Part shown: positions 33,334-43,248 of the stretch, piece after piece
How positions within the stretch are numbered: position 1 is the first letter of the stretch
How the letters are laid out: every line of letters starts with the position of its first letter
Source of the DNA: Arthrobacter sp. SLBN-100
Lineage (GTDB): Bacteria; Actinomycetota; Actinomycetes; Actinomycetales; Micrococcaceae
Assembly (NCBI RefSeq): GCF_006715305.1
Contig: NZ_VFMY01000001.1
Coordinates: 1,736,001 to 1,800,000, forward strand
Length of the DNA: 64,000 nucleotides
Reading direction: 5' to 3'
Translations under genes and position numbers: made by a program
Notes under the pieces: generated by a model
Database searches by the model: none
The model's input: the letters and a program-made list of their open reading frames with translations, nothing else
What the model was told of the DNA's origin: nothing

Positions 33334-34722
33334 ATGACCAGCACGTTCCGCACCTTGACAGTCCCCCTTGATCGCCAACAATTCGCCGGGGGGCTGCCGT
33401 CGTTTTTGGTCCGGGACGATGTCCTCTGCTGGAGCCGCCGGGAGGCAGGACTGGTGGGATTCGGTGAAATTGCCCGTTTCACCGCCACCGGCCCCGAGCG
33501 CTTCCTCGAGGCAGACATCTGGTGGCGCCACCTTGTCCTCGAGGCCGAGATTTCTGACTCCGTGGAGCTTCCCGGCACAGGTCCGGTCGCCTTCGGCTCC
33601 TTCGCTTTCTCCAAAACCTCGGCCCACGAGTCCCGGCTGATCGTGCCCGAGATTGTGGTGGGCGTGCGCGACGGCCAGGTCTGGCTCACCCAGCTGACGT
33701 TCGACGACGGGTCCCTCACCAGGGAGGGCGCCCTTGCCGCACTGGACCGCTGGCTGGGCGGCGGTTCCGCTGCCGGAAGCACGACGGCGGCAGCGGACCC
33801 TGCCGGGGACGGCACTTCCGGCAACGTTCCCGCCCGGGCGGGCGGCGCCGTCGTACGTCCCCTGCCCCTGGCTGCCGGGGCAACCCTGCACACGGGCTCG
33901 CTGGACGAGGAGGACTGGAAGGCTGCCGTCGCCGCCGGGGTGGCCGAGATCCGGACCGGGGCGCTCGAGAAGCTGGTGCTCGCGCGGGACATCGTGGCCA
34001 CCGTGCCCACCGGCGTCAACGCCGCGAAGGTGCTGCGGGAGCTCGCCGGGCGGTACCGGGAATGCTGGACCTACGGCGTGGACGGCCTGGTGGGTGCGAC
34101 GCCGGAGATGCTGATCCAGGTGGAGGGGCGGACTGCGCAGGCGCGGGTGCTGGCCGGGACCCTGGATCGCCGTGATGCCCACGGCGAGGACGGACTTCCC
34201 ATGGACTACGCCACACGGGTGCTGGCAGGGTCCGAGAAGCAGCGGCATGAACACGAGATCGCCATCCAGTCGCTGACCACCCAGCTGGCGCCGTTTTCCG
34301 AGGCAATGAACGCTCACGACGAGCCGTTCATCCTGGAGCTGCCGAACGTGTGGCACCTGGCCTCGGATGTGAAGGCCGAGCTGGCTGAGGTGGAGGGCCA
34401 CGTGCCCACATGCCTGGCGCTGATCAATGCGCTGCACCCGACGGCCGCTGTCTGCGGAACTCCGACCCAGGTTGCCGGAGCCCTCATCCGCAAGCTGGAG
34501 CACCTGGACCGTGGTCCCTATGCCGGACCCGTGGGATGGCTTGACGCGGCCGGTAACGGTGAATGGGGGATCGCGCTGCGTGGTGCGGTCATCGAGGGGC
34601 CGGAAACCGTACGGCTGTATGCGGGCTGTGGAATAGTCGACGGCTCACAGCCCGAAGCCGAACTCGCCGAGACCTGGGCGAAGTTCCGCCCGATGCTGGA
34701 ATCGCTGGGAATCAAGAATTAA
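33334..34722 (+). CDS. menF: Isochorismate synthase
   Basis: A 462-residue chorismate-using enzyme. The N-terminal ~190 residues are variable with a Gly/Ala-rich linker (~150-180); the C-terminal ~270 are the conserved chorismate-binding domain: LEKLVLARDIVATVPTG, GATPEMLIQVEG, VLAGTLDRR, SEKQRHEHEIAIQSL, ALHPTAAVCGTP and GPYAGPVGWLDAAGNGEWGI. It provides isochorismate for MenD. GGAGCAATC before the ATG sets the start; an upstream in-frame extension overlaps the divergent hydrolase and is rejected. Confidence 0.92.
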   Translation: MTSTFRTLTVPLDRQQFAGGLPSFLVRDDVLCWSRREAGLVGFGEIARFTATGPERFLEADIWWRHLVLEAEISDSVELPGTGPVAFGSFAFSKTSAHESRLIVPEIVVGVRDGQVWLTQLTFDDGSLTREGALAALDRWLGGGSAAGSTTAAADPAGDGTSGNVPARAGGAVVRPLPLAAGATLHTGSLDEEDWKAAVAAGVAEIRTGALEKLVLARDIVATVPTGVNAAKVLRELAGRYRECWTYGVDGLVGATPEMLIQVEGRTAQARVLAGTLDRRDAHGEDGLPMDYATRVLAGSEKQRHEHEIAIQSLTTQLAPFSEAMNAHDEPFILELPNVWHLASDVKAELAEVEGHVPTCLALINALHPTAAVCGTPTQVAGALIRKLEHLDRGPYAGPVGWLDAAGNGEWGIALRGAVIEGPETVRLYAGCGIVDGSQPEAELAETWAKFRPMLESLGIKN

Positions 34723-34798
34723 GCCAGCGAGTCCGGTATCTGAGACAGCACTGCTTCCCCTAGGCTTGAAAACAGGAGCAATTTAGTTATCCAATAGT

Positions 34799-34811
34799 GA
34801 AACTAAGTTTC
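34799..34811. promoter_or_regulatory. Small palindrome upstream of the amino acid ABC operon
   Basis: GAAACT-A-AGTTTC in an AT-rich stretch ~80 bases before the binding-protein ATG; TACACT downstream (~34841) may be the -10 box. Possible operator. Confidence 0.35.
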
Positions 34812-34891
34812 CTGTGATGCACATCTCCTGTTCGGCGCTACACTATGAACCGATTTAGTACCGCATACTCCTGCAACAAAAGGTAAGAAAC

Positions 34892-35695
34892 ATGCAGCTC
34901 AAGTCCCTGGCCACGGCCAAAATGACCGCCAAGGCCGCAGCACTCTTTGCCGTTGGCGCCCTCACCCTCACGGCCTGCGGCGGCGGAAGCTCAACTCCGG
35001 CAGCGTCCGAAGGCGGCATCCAGCTCATCAACTCCGGCAAGCTCACGGTCTGCTCGGACATCCCCTACGAGCCGTTCGAATTCGAAAAAGACGGCCAGAC
35101 GGTCGGCTACGACGTGGACATCGCCAAGGAGCTCGCCAAGGACTTTGGTGCCGAACTGAGCATCGTGGACAGCTCCTTCGAGGCCATCGAGACCGGCACC
35201 GCCCTGACCCAGTGCGATCTGGGCATCTCTTCGATCTCCATCACCGACACCCGCAAGTCCGTGATGGACTTCTCCACCCCGTACCTTGATGACGACCTGG
35301 CCCTCGTTGCCAGCGACAGCTCCGGCATCAAGAGCCTGGAAGACGCCAAGGGCAAGAAGGTGGGCGTCCAGCAGGCCACCACCGGCGCCGACTACGCGCA
35401 GGAGAATGGCATCGACGCACAGCAGTTCGAGGACACCGGCCTCCTGGTTCAGGCACTTGAGGCCGGCACCATCGATGCCGCCCTGGGCAACCAGTCTGTT
35501 CTGGGCTACGCCATCAAGGACCAGCCCAAGTTCAAGAGCGTTGAGGACTTTGCCACCGGCGAGCAGTTGGGCATCTCCATCAAGAAGGGCAACACCGCCA
35601 TGGCGGAGAAGGTCAACGCCACCCTCAAGCGGCTGACCGATGACGGCTCACTGGAGAAGTTCAAGACCACCTGGTTCGGCGAAACCGCCAAGTAG
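34892..35695 (+). CDS. Polar amino acid ABC transporter substrate-binding lipoprotein
   Basis: A 267-residue SBP family-3 protein. Signal peptide with lipobox LTAC (Cys at ~29) anchors it outside the membrane; mature part opens LINSGKLTVCSDIPYEPFEF, then GYDVDIAKELAKDFG and SSISITDTRKSVMDFSTPYL, the ligand-pocket blocks of polar amino acid binding proteins. First gene of an SBP-permease-ATPase operon; a hairpin after it probably lowers expression of the next two. Specific amino acid unknown. Confidence 0.92.
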   Translation: MQLKSLATAKMTAKAAALFAVGALTLTACGGGSSTPAASEGGIQLINSGKLTVCSDIPYEPFEFEKDGQTVGYDVDIAKELAKDFGAELSIVDSSFEAIETGTALTQCDLGISSISITDTRKSVMDFSTPYLDDDLALVASDSSGIKSLEDAKGKKVGVQQATTGADYAQENGIDAQQFEDTGLLVQALEAGTIDAALGNQSVLGYAIKDQPKFKSVEDFATGEQLGISIKKGNTAMAEKVNATLKRLTDDGSLEKFKTTWFGETAK

Positions 35696-35773
35696 CCACC
35701 GCCCTGTAGTCGCCGTGCAGGACTGAGGCTCCCCGCCTTGGCTCCTTCACGGCCCTGAGCACTACTCAGCAGG

Positions 35774-35810
35774 GGCCCCGGACGGGCTGTACCGCAGTCC
35801 GTCCGGGGCC
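35774..35810 (+). terminator. Intra-operon attenuating hairpin
   Basis: Twelve-bp perfect stem GGCCCCGGACGG / CCGTCCGGGGCC without a strong T-tract, between binding protein and permease genes. Fits partial termination or 3' protection, giving excess binding protein. Confidence 0.6.
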
Positions 35811-35840
35811 TCTGCCACGCACAACGAATGTGAGCACCCC

Positions 35841-36632
35841 ATGGCAATGACCGCACGTCAGCGAGCCAGAGTAAGCCTGTATGTCCAGGCCGGAATCTTT
35901 GTTGTGGCCATCGCCGCGCTGATCCTGGCCACCGACTGGAAGACCATCGGCAACAGCGTCTTCAACTTCGCCAAAATCGGGCCGATGTTCCCCGGCATCT
36001 TCACCACCGGCCTGGTGAACACCCTGATCTACACGTTCCTCGGCTTTATTGTGGGCCTCTCCGGCGGCCTGCTGCTGGCCCTGATGAAGCTCTCCAGCTT
36101 CCCGCTGTACCGCTGGATCGCCACCGGTTACATCGAGTTCTTCCGCGGCGTCCCCGCCCTGCTGGTGTTCATCGCCTTCGGTTACGGCGTGCCCCTGGCG
36201 TTCGGCGTCTCGTGGAACATCACCCTGGTGGTCATGGTTTCGCTTGGCATCGTGGCCTCCGCATATATCGCAGAGACCCTCCGGGCAGGCCTGCAGGCTG
36301 TGCCGAAGGGCCAGCTCGAAGCCGCCCGCTCCCTGGGCATGCCGCAGTGGCGGGCCATGGTGACCATCGTGATTCCGCAGGCCTTCAAGATCGTCCTGCC
36401 GCCGCTGACCAACGAGGTCATCCTGCTCACCAAGGACTCCTCGCTGATCTACGTCCTGGGCCTCACCGCCTCCCAGTACGAGCTCACCAAGTTCGGCCGC
36501 GACGGCATCTCCAGCCTGGGTGCGGGACTGACCCCGCTGCTGGTGGCCGGCGCCTTCTACCTGGTGATCACCATCCCGCTGAGCCTGCTGGCCCGGAAGT
36601 TCGAAAGCCGCTCCGCGCGGACCAAGCGATAG
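35841..36632 (+). CDS. Amino acid ABC transporter permease
   Basis: A 263-residue HisM/GlnP-type permease with about five membrane segments and the EAA loop QLEAARSLGMPQWRAMVTIV ending IPQAFKIVLPPL. FTTGLVNTLIYTFLGFIVGL is the usual first core helix. Single permease gene, so probably homodimeric. The ATPase gene follows 12 bases later. Confidence 0.92.
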   Translation: MAMTARQRARVSLYVQAGIFVVAIAALILATDWKTIGNSVFNFAKIGPMFPGIFTTGLVNTLIYTFLGFIVGLSGGLLLALMKLSSFPLYRWIATGYIEFFRGVPALLVFIAFGYGVPLAFGVSWNITLVVMVSLGIVASAYIAETLRAGLQAVPKGQLEAARSLGMPQWRAMVTIVIPQAFKIVLPPLTNEVILLTKDSSLIYVLGLTASQYELTKFGRDGISSLGAGLTPLLVAGAFYLVITIPLSLLARKFESRSARTKR

Positions 36633-36644
36633 GCAGGGAAGACC

Positions 36645-37448
<804 letters not shown>

Positions 37449-37488
37449 GCGCACCTCGGCGACGCTCTGATTTTCTGTCGACGCACAA

Positions 37489-37528
37489 ATGCCCTGTCGC
37501 TACCGGGATTCCGGTAGCGACAGGGCAT
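37489..37528. terminator. Large perfect hairpin after the amino acid ABC operon
   Basis: An 18-bp perfect stem (ATGCCCTGTCGCTACCGG, loop GATT) flanked by a second, imperfect pair GACGCACAAATGCC / GGCATTTTTGTGCGTC (37480-37556). Works as a terminator; the size and double layering suggest a repeat element. Confidence 0.75.
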
Positions 37529-37740
37529 CTGCGTGTCGCAGGCATTTTTGTGCGTCGGGAACAGCAGAACGCGTACGACGGCGGCGTGCCCAACCCGCTG
37601 CCGGCTCTCGTTCCAGCCGGCCCTTTACTTCGCCGCGTGCGGGAGCCCACAATGGTCCCTCTACAGCCTCCACTGGCTCAGCAGCGCGCTGCCCATCCGG
37701 CTCCGTCCCATCCCAGCCGGCTATTAGGAGGAGCGCTGCT

Positions 37741-38967
37741 ATGACAGATCGGACAACTACATCCCGGGCCACCTCTGCCGTATCTGATCGAGCTGCACGG
37801 CTGGCATCGATTCCCTCATTTCAGCGGGTGGATACCTACATCACGGAGGCCAGCTTGCGGCGGCAGGGCCAGTCCGACGTCTGCGATTTCACGTTGGGCA
37901 ATCCGCACCAGATGCCGGCCGAGCGCTATGTCAATACGTTGCGGGACGCGTTGACCCCGCAAAATGATCAGTGGTTCGCTTACCAGACCAACGGCGAGGC
38001 CGCCCGGGAGGCTGCCGCGGAATCCCTGCAGCGGCTGCTGGACGTGCCGTTCCGGATGGAGGATATCTACCTCACCACCGGAGGCTTTGCTGCCATCGCC
38101 TTGGCGCTGAAAACGGTCGCCGATCCGGGTGATGAGGTTATATTCAGCCTGCCGCCGTGGTTCCTTTACGAGCCTTTGATCATTGAAGCCGGCCTCGTCC
38201 CGGTGAAAGTGAAGATCAACACCACAACGTTCGACCTGGATCTCGAAGCGATCGATGCTGCCATTACCGAGAGAACAAGGGTTGTTATCGTGAATTCGCC
38301 CAACAACCCCACGGGCCGGATCTATCCACCCGAACTGCTGCAGCGGCTGGCCGCACTGCTGGAAGCAGCCTCTGCAAGAACCGGACGCCGGATCTACCTG
38401 ATCTCAGACGAAGCCTACAACCGCATCGTCTTTGACGGGCTCCGCTTCCACAGTCCGGTGGAGTTTTATGCGCACACGCTGCTTGCCTACTCCTACGGCA
38501 AAACACACCTGTCCCCCGGCCAGCGGGTGGGCTACCTGGCGCTGCCACCCACGATGCCGCAACGGGAGGAGATGCGCCCGGCCATCACCGGCCTGCAGGT
38601 GGCGATGGGGTGGGTGTACCCGAACGCCCTGCTGCAGCATGCGCTTCCCGAACTGGAGAAGTTCTCCATCGACGTCGGACAGTTGCAGCGGCGCCGGGAC
38701 CGGCTTGTCGATGCCCTGGGTGGCATGGGTTACCGCGTCCACCGGCCGGAGGGTACGTTCTACCTGTATGTGACGTCCCCGATTCCGGACGACGAGGCGT
38801 TCACCGAGTCACTCGTCCGCCGGGATGTCTTTGTTTTCCCGGGCGTGCTGTTTGAGACGCCGGGTTTCTTCCGGATCTCCCTTACGGCCAACGAGGACAT
38901 GATTGAACGCAGCCTGCCTGCATTCGAGGCCGCGATGAAGGAAAGCGTGGACAGGAACGGGACGTGA
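37741..38967 (+). CDS. PLP-dependent aminotransferase, class I/II
   Basis: A 408-residue fold-type I enzyme. Signatures: YQTNGEAAREAAAESL, IVNSPNNPTGRIYPPELLQR (substrate/PLP Asp region), ISDEAYNRIVFDG and YSYGKTHLSPGQRVGYLA with the Schiff-base Lys. AGGAGG just before the ATG fixes the start; an in-frame extension upstream crosses the hairpin and is rejected. AT content is slightly higher than that of neighbours, hinting at a later arrival. Substrate not predictable; aspartate-type aminotransferases are nearest in pattern. Confidence 0.88.
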   Translation: MTDRTTTSRATSAVSDRAARLASIPSFQRVDTYITEASLRRQGQSDVCDFTLGNPHQMPAERYVNTLRDALTPQNDQWFAYQTNGEAAREAAAESLQRLLDVPFRMEDIYLTTGGFAAIALALKTVADPGDEVIFSLPPWFLYEPLIIEAGLVPVKVKINTTTFDLDLEAIDAAITERTRVVIVNSPNNPTGRIYPPELLQRLAALLEAASARTGRRIYLISDEAYNRIVFDGLRFHSPVEFYAHTLLAYSYGKTHLSPGQRVGYLALPPTMPQREEMRPAITGLQVAMGWVYPNALLQHALPELEKFSIDVGQLQRRRDRLVDALGGMGYRVHRPEGTFYLYVTSPIPDDEAFTESLVRRDVFVFPGVLFETPGFFRISLTANEDMIERSLPAFEAAMKESVDRNGT

Positions 38968-39017
38968 GCCAAAGGACCTTCCGCAGGATGTCCCCGTCTT
39001 GAGCCCGAGGCCCGCTC

Positions 39018-40781
39018 CTAGCGCGCCAGTACTCCCCCGACTGCCGCGGCGACGGCATCTTTGATCCTGGCGTGCAGTGCGCGCAGGCCGTGCCGGTCCG
39101 CCCGGACTTCTATGATGCTGCGTCCCTCCACCGGTTGGGCAAGCGCTTCGGCGAGTCCCGCCGTCGTGGTCACCAGGGAATGCCCGACGCCGTACGCTGC
39201 GGCGAGTGCCGCGATGTCCACTGAGTGCGGGGTGCCGAAGAGCCGTTCGACGGCGTCTCCATACGTTCCGGCCTCGCGCACCGCGCCGTGTTCCAGGAGG
39301 TCGAAGATGGCGCCGCCGGAGTCGTTGAGGACCACGATCCGCAGCTCGGGCTGCGCCTCCCCTGTGCCTAGGAGGAGGCCGCCGGCGTCGTGCAGGAAGG
39401 TGACGTCACCCAGCAGGACCGTGGTTTCCTGCCGCCCGCCAAGCGCGATGCCTGTGGCGGTGGAGATGGTGCCGTCGATCCCGGCCAGGCCGCGGTTGGC
39501 GTACACGGTGGCGGCGGGTTCGGGGGCTGGCAGGCCGGCGAGGTCCACGTCGCGGATGCCGTTCGAGGAGCCCAGCAGCAGCTGCCCGCGCGTGTTCTTC
39601 CAGACCAGTGAACCCACGGACGGACCTGTGGCCGCGGCCCCGGAGGACAGGACACTGTCGAGCGCATGCTGTCCCGCGGACCCTGCAAGCAGCCAGGTGT
39701 CCAGCCAGGCGCCGGTGCCGCGGCCGGCGAAATCCGCGAGGTCCGCCAGGTTTTCCAGCGGCAGTTCGGTCCGGCGGCCGGGCTCATACCAGGCGACGGG
39801 CACCGGTTGATACAAGGCGGCCTGGACGTCGCGGCGGGCCAGGAGCGCGGCCACCGGCCGGGACAGCGTGGGCCGGCCAAACAGCACCACACGCTCGATC
39901 GGCTGGTCCGAGCCTGGCCCGAAGTGCTCCAGCAGCAGCCGGTAAGGGCCCACGGCGTTCGGCCCGAAGCGGGCGTTGGAGGACGGTTCGGCGAGCAGCG
40001 GGAGGTTGTGGGCGCGGGCGAAGGCCTCGGCGACGGGACCGGCGTCGTGCCCTGCAAGGACCACCGTCCGCCGCTCAGGCAGTTCGTCCGGCGCCGGCGG
40101 CAGGTTCATGACCAGCGGTTCGGTGCCGATCCGGTAGCGCTGCCGGTCGACCGGCACAGGCAACTGGTCAGACGGCTCCGGAACCAGCGGATCGCGGAAC
40201 GCGAGGTTGAGCTGCACAGGGCCCGGGGCGAGATCCGGGAACGCTCCGGTGGCGGCCGAGAGTCCGGTCTGAACGGCCCGTTCCGGGTTGGATCCCGCGG
40301 GGATGTCGACGGCGAAACGGACCTGTTCGCCGAAAATATCCGGCTGGACCGTGGTCTGGTTGGCGCCGGTGCCGCGCAGCTCGTCGGGCCGGTCCGCGGA
40401 GAGGACGATCAGTGGAACCGCCGCGTGGTTGGCCTCCATCACCGCCGGCAGCAGGTTTCCGACGGCGGTCCCGGAGGTGGTCAGGACGGCGGCCGGCGAG
40501 CCCGTGGACAGGGCCAGTCCCAGGGCGGTAAATCCGGCGGAACGCTCGTCGATCCGGACCAGCAGCTCCACCCGGCCCTCCGCCGAAGCCTCAGCAAGCG
40601 CGTATGCCATGGGGGCGGACCGGGAACCCGGCGAGACGACCACGTGCTGCACGCCGCCGTCGAGCAATGCCCCTACGGCGGTCCGCGCCGCTGCGAGGGC
40701 ACTCAGCTGAGGTTCGGCGTCGTAAGAAGCTGCCTCGGAGGTGCGGGGGGCGTCGGGGGCAGGTTCGTTCAGCGAAGTCAC
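39018..40781 (-). CDS. menD: SEPHCHC synthase
   Basis: A 587-residue thiamine-diphosphate enzyme condensing isochorismate with 2-oxoglutarate. N-terminal HVVVSPGSRSAPMAYAL, GLALSTGSPAAVLTTSGTAV and ANHAAVPLIVLSADRPDELR with GANQT; the C-terminal TPP site is NDSGGAIFDLLEHG. The start used is a GTG at the first family residues; no good ribosome site is seen, and it may be leaderless. Its promoter region carries the GTGAGAGAGCGT repeat array that also flanks phoX. Confidence 0.93.
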   Translation of the reverse strand: MTSLNEPAPDAPRTSEAASYDAEPQLSALAAARTAVGALLDGGVQHVVVSPGSRSAPMAYALAEASAEGRVELLVRIDERSAGFTALGLALSTGSPAAVLTTSGTAVGNLLPAVMEANHAAVPLIVLSADRPDELRGTGANQTTVQPDIFGEQVRFAVDIPAGSNPERAVQTGLSAATGAFPDLAPGPVQLNLAFRDPLVPEPSDQLPVPVDRQRYRIGTEPLVMNLPPAPDELPERRTVVLAGHDAGPVAEAFARAHNLPLLAEPSSNARFGPNAVGPYRLLLEHFGPGSDQPIERVVLFGRPTLSRPVAALLARRDVQAALYQPVPVAWYEPGRRTELPLENLADLADFAGRGTGAWLDTWLLAGSAGQHALDSVLSSGAAATGPSVGSLVWKNTRGQLLLGSSNGIRDVDLAGLPAPEPAATVYANRGLAGIDGTISTATGIALGGRQETTVLLGDVTFLHDAGGLLLGTGEAQPELRIVVLNDSGGAIFDLLEHGAVREAGTYGDAVERLFGTPHSVDIAALAAAYGVGHSLVTTTAGLAEALAQPVEGRSIIEVRADRHGLRALHARIKDAVAAAVGGVLAR

Positions 40782-40802
40782 CAAACCAGTCTGCCACCAC
40801 CG

Positions 40803-40947
40803 ACGCTCTCCCACCTGTTGCCGCAAAACGGCAGACGCTCTCTCACTTTTCGCGGCTTAAAGGGCAACGCTCTCTCACCTTCGGCCCGTAAACCGAACCG
40901 AGGGTGAGAGAGCGTGTCCCCAAAAGGCGCATCAGGTGAGAGAGGGT
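40803..40947. repeat. Array of 12-nt motif at 32-bp period (between phoX and menD)
   Basis: ACGCTCTCTCAC (or one mismatch) at 40803, 40835 and 40867, then the reverse orientation GTGAGAGAGCGT at 40904 and GTGAGAGAGGGT at 40936. Steps within each orientation are exactly 32 bases. The inner pair with CCTTCGG...CCGAGGG forms a long hairpin (40867-40915). Confidence 0.8.
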
Positions 40948-40951
40948 CGGA

Positions 40952-40973
40952 TTTTGGCAGGCTCAATCACCGG
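40952..40973. repeat. Half-arm of the GGTTGAGCCTGTCGAAACC-type repeat
   Basis: TTTTGGCAGGCTCAATCACCGG matches the arm found in cysD; it stands immediately downstream of the phoX stop, next to the 32-bp array. Confidence 0.5.
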
Positions 40974-40979
40974 GCGGAG

Positions 40980-43049
40980 TTAGCCGCGGAACACCTGGAT
41001 CACGGATGGACGCGGCGCGCGCGCCTGGCCGGGGGCCGGCGTCGCACCTTCCGGGACATAGTCCGGGAAGAAGGAAAGCTGCTTGTCGAAGGTGCCGTCC
41101 TCACCCGGGTGCTGCACGGAGACAAAAACTGTCAGTTCCTCGTCGTGGATGATGGGGCCGCAGGTTTCGGCGTCGCGCGGAACGGCAAGGAACTGCTCCA
41201 CCTTGCCACGCTCGGCGCCGTCCAGGGTGACCTTGAACAGGCCGTCCGCCCGGCCGATGCCGGAGAGCGCGCCGTCGGTGGAGATCCAGAGGTTGCCCAC
41301 GGAGTCGAACGCGAGGTTGTCCGGGCAGGAGATGGGCGAGACCTTGTCCACGGGGAAGCCGGAGAAGTAGGTGACGTCGCCCTGCGCCGGATCGCCGCAG
41401 ACCATGAGCAGGTTCCAGGTGAACTTGGTGGAGGTCTGGTCATCGGTTTCGGTGATTTCCACGATGTGGCCGTCGCGGTTCTGGTTGCGCGGGTTGACCT
41501 CGTTTGCGCCTTCATTGGATCCAACACCGCGGTTGGAGTTGTTGGTGCAGGCCACGTAGACCTTGCCGGTGTGCAGGCTGGGCTGGACGTCCTCGCAGCG
41601 GTCCATCTTGGTGGGGCCAACCTTGTCGGCGGCCAGGCGGGTGTACACCAGGACCTCTTCCACGGTCATGCCCGGCACAGCCGACTTGCCGTCCACCACC
41701 AGCGGCAGCCATTCGCCGATGCCGTCGAACGCGCCGTCTGAGGGCACGGCCCCCGTGCCGGTGATGTCAGCAGCCGGCGAGTTGCCGGTGAACCTGGCCA
41801 CGTAGAGGTTGCCGGCGGACAGCAGGCCCATGTTGTGCGCCCGGTTCCCCTCAACGTACTTGTCCTTGGAGACGAACTTGTAGAGGTAGTCGAACCGCTC
41901 GTCGTCGCCCATGTAGGCCACGACGTGCCCGGACTCTGCCACGATCACGTTGGCGCCTTCGTGTTTGAAGCGGCCCAGGGCGGAGTGCTTGCGCGGGGTG
42001 GAGGTTGGGTCGAACGGGTCCACTTCCACGATCCAGCCGAAGCGGTTGGCCTCGTTTTCGTAGCCCTTGTTCCGGGTGTCCCAGCGCGGGTCATCGAGCT
42101 CCCACTGGCGGGCGGTGGCGTTGGAGGTCAGGCCATAGCGTTGGTCCCCGGCAGAAGTGCCATTGCCGACGAAGTAGCCCTGGAAGTTCTCCTCACCGGA
42201 CAGGATGGTGCCCCAGGGGGTGGTGCCGCCGGCGCAGTTGCCCAGGGTTCCCTTGATAAAGCGGCCGCTGGGATCCGCGACGGTCTTGACCAGCGACGAG
42301 CCTGCGGCCGGACCGGTCAGCTCGTAAACAGTGTTGTTCAGGTAGCGGCGGTTCAGCGGCGCGCCCTTCACGTAGGTCCACGGCTTGTTCTTGTTCTGGC
42401 GCTCCAGCTCCACCACGCTCAGGCCGTGCGCCGCTGCCCCCACAGCCCGCACCTGGTCCGCAGGCAGGGACGCCGGGAACATGATGGCGTCGTTGGTGTA
42501 TTCGTGGTTGGCAAACAGGACGGCGCGGCGGCCCTTGCTGCCCGGGATCTCCAGGATGTCCGTGTAGTCGTTGTTGTAGCCGAATTGCTTTTCCTGCGAG
42601 GCCGCCGACTGGTTGTTCAGGTCGAACTCCGGCGCGTCATTGAAGATCGGGTCGCCCCAGCGGATGACCGGCTGCCAGGTGAAACCTTCCGGAACGGTAA
42701 CAGCATCGACGGAAGCATCAATCGACGGGATGGCCGTGAACTGCAGCTTGGACTTGCCGAAGCCCTCCTTGGCAGCTTTTGAGAGGCCCGCGGCGGAGGC
42801 GGGTTCGGCGGAGGTCATCGCGGAGCCGAGTACGACGGCGAGCGCACCGGCGGCGCCCAAGCCCAGGGCGGCCCGGCGGGACATGGTGGCGGAGGCGATG
42901 TCGCCGAAGTAGCTGTTGGAGCTGGTGTTGCAGACCTCGCCGACGCAGGCGTTGTCGCACTTGAGCGCGCAGGTGACGGCACTGCGCTTGCCCTTAGTAT
43001 GGCCGAGCATTGGCAGCAGCGGAAATTTGCGGGCAGTCGTTTCAGACAT
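40980..43049 (-). CDS. phoX: PhoX family phosphatase (DUF839), Tat-exported
   Basis: A 689-residue extracellular alkaline phosphatase of the PhoX family. A long N-terminal region has CALKCDNACVGEVCNTSSNS, then a Tat signal MSRRAALGLGAAGALAVVLG at ~56-75. The body has GNCAGGTTPWGTILSGEENF, WIVEVDPFDPTSTPRKHSAL, VAYMGDDERFDYLYKFVS and CEDVQPSLHTGKVYVACTNN, as in Ca/Fe-dependent PhoX. Likely phosphate scavenging from organic esters. It interrupts the men gene series and is bracketed on both sides by the same periodic repeat family, which suggests insertion. Confidence 0.9.
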   Translation of the reverse strand: MSETTARKFPLLPMLGHTKGKRSAVTCALKCDNACVGEVCNTSSNSYFGDIASATMSRRAALGLGAAGALAVVLGSAMTSAEPASAAGLSKAAKEGFGKSKLQFTAIPSIDASVDAVTVPEGFTWQPVIRWGDPIFNDAPEFDLNNQSAASQEKQFGYNNDYTDILEIPGSKGRRAVLFANHEYTNDAIMFPASLPADQVRAVGAAAHGLSVVELERQNKNKPWTYVKGAPLNRRYLNNTVYELTGPAAGSSLVKTVADPSGRFIKGTLGNCAGGTTPWGTILSGEENFQGYFVGNGTSAGDQRYGLTSNATARQWELDDPRWDTRNKGYENEANRFGWIVEVDPFDPTSTPRKHSALGRFKHEGANVIVAESGHVVAYMGDDERFDYLYKFVSKDKYVEGNRAHNMGLLSAGNLYVARFTGNSPAADITGTGAVPSDGAFDGIGEWLPLVVDGKSAVPGMTVEEVLVYTRLAADKVGPTKMDRCEDVQPSLHTGKVYVACTNNSNRGVGSNEGANEVNPRNQNRDGHIVEITETDDQTSTKFTWNLLMVCGDPAQGDVTYFSGFPVDKVSPISCPDNLAFDSVGNLWISTDGALSGIGRADGLFKVTLDGAERGKVEQFLAVPRDAETCGPIIHDEELTVFVSVQHPGEDGTFDKQLSFFPDYVPEGATPAPGQARAPRPSVIQVFRG

Positions 43050-43171
43050 GGGGGCCTTCCAGGGTGTTTCTACGAGGTCCCGCCCACCCTGTCAGCTGAT
43101 TTCTACGTCAAGTAGTCAGCAGGGTGAACCCGGGGTAAACCCGCCGGTAACCCCGGATGACCTGCGCAAAC

Positions 43172-43248
43172 GTGAGAGAGCGTTGCAGGAAAAGCCGCGC
43201 TAAGTGAGAGAGCGTTGCAGGAAGAGGGCGCGTTAAGTGAGAGAGCGT
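43172..43248. repeat. Array of 12-nt motif at 32/33-bp period (between menC and phoX)
   Basis: GTGAGAGAGCGT at 43172, 43204 and 43237; the spacers share a GCAGGAA(A/G)AG...GCGC(G/T)TAA pattern. The last copy lies inside the 3' end of menC. Confidence 0.8.

Noticed and set aside
37489..37740. 84-codon upstream extension of the aminotransferase
   Set aside because: It runs through the terminator hairpin and lacks a ribosome site; the AGGAGG-preceded ATG at 37741 is clear.
40803..43248. Regular 12-nt repeats with ~20-nt intervals resembling a CRISPR array
   Set aside because: The repeat is too short, orientation flips inside one array, intervals resemble each other, and no cas gene is present.
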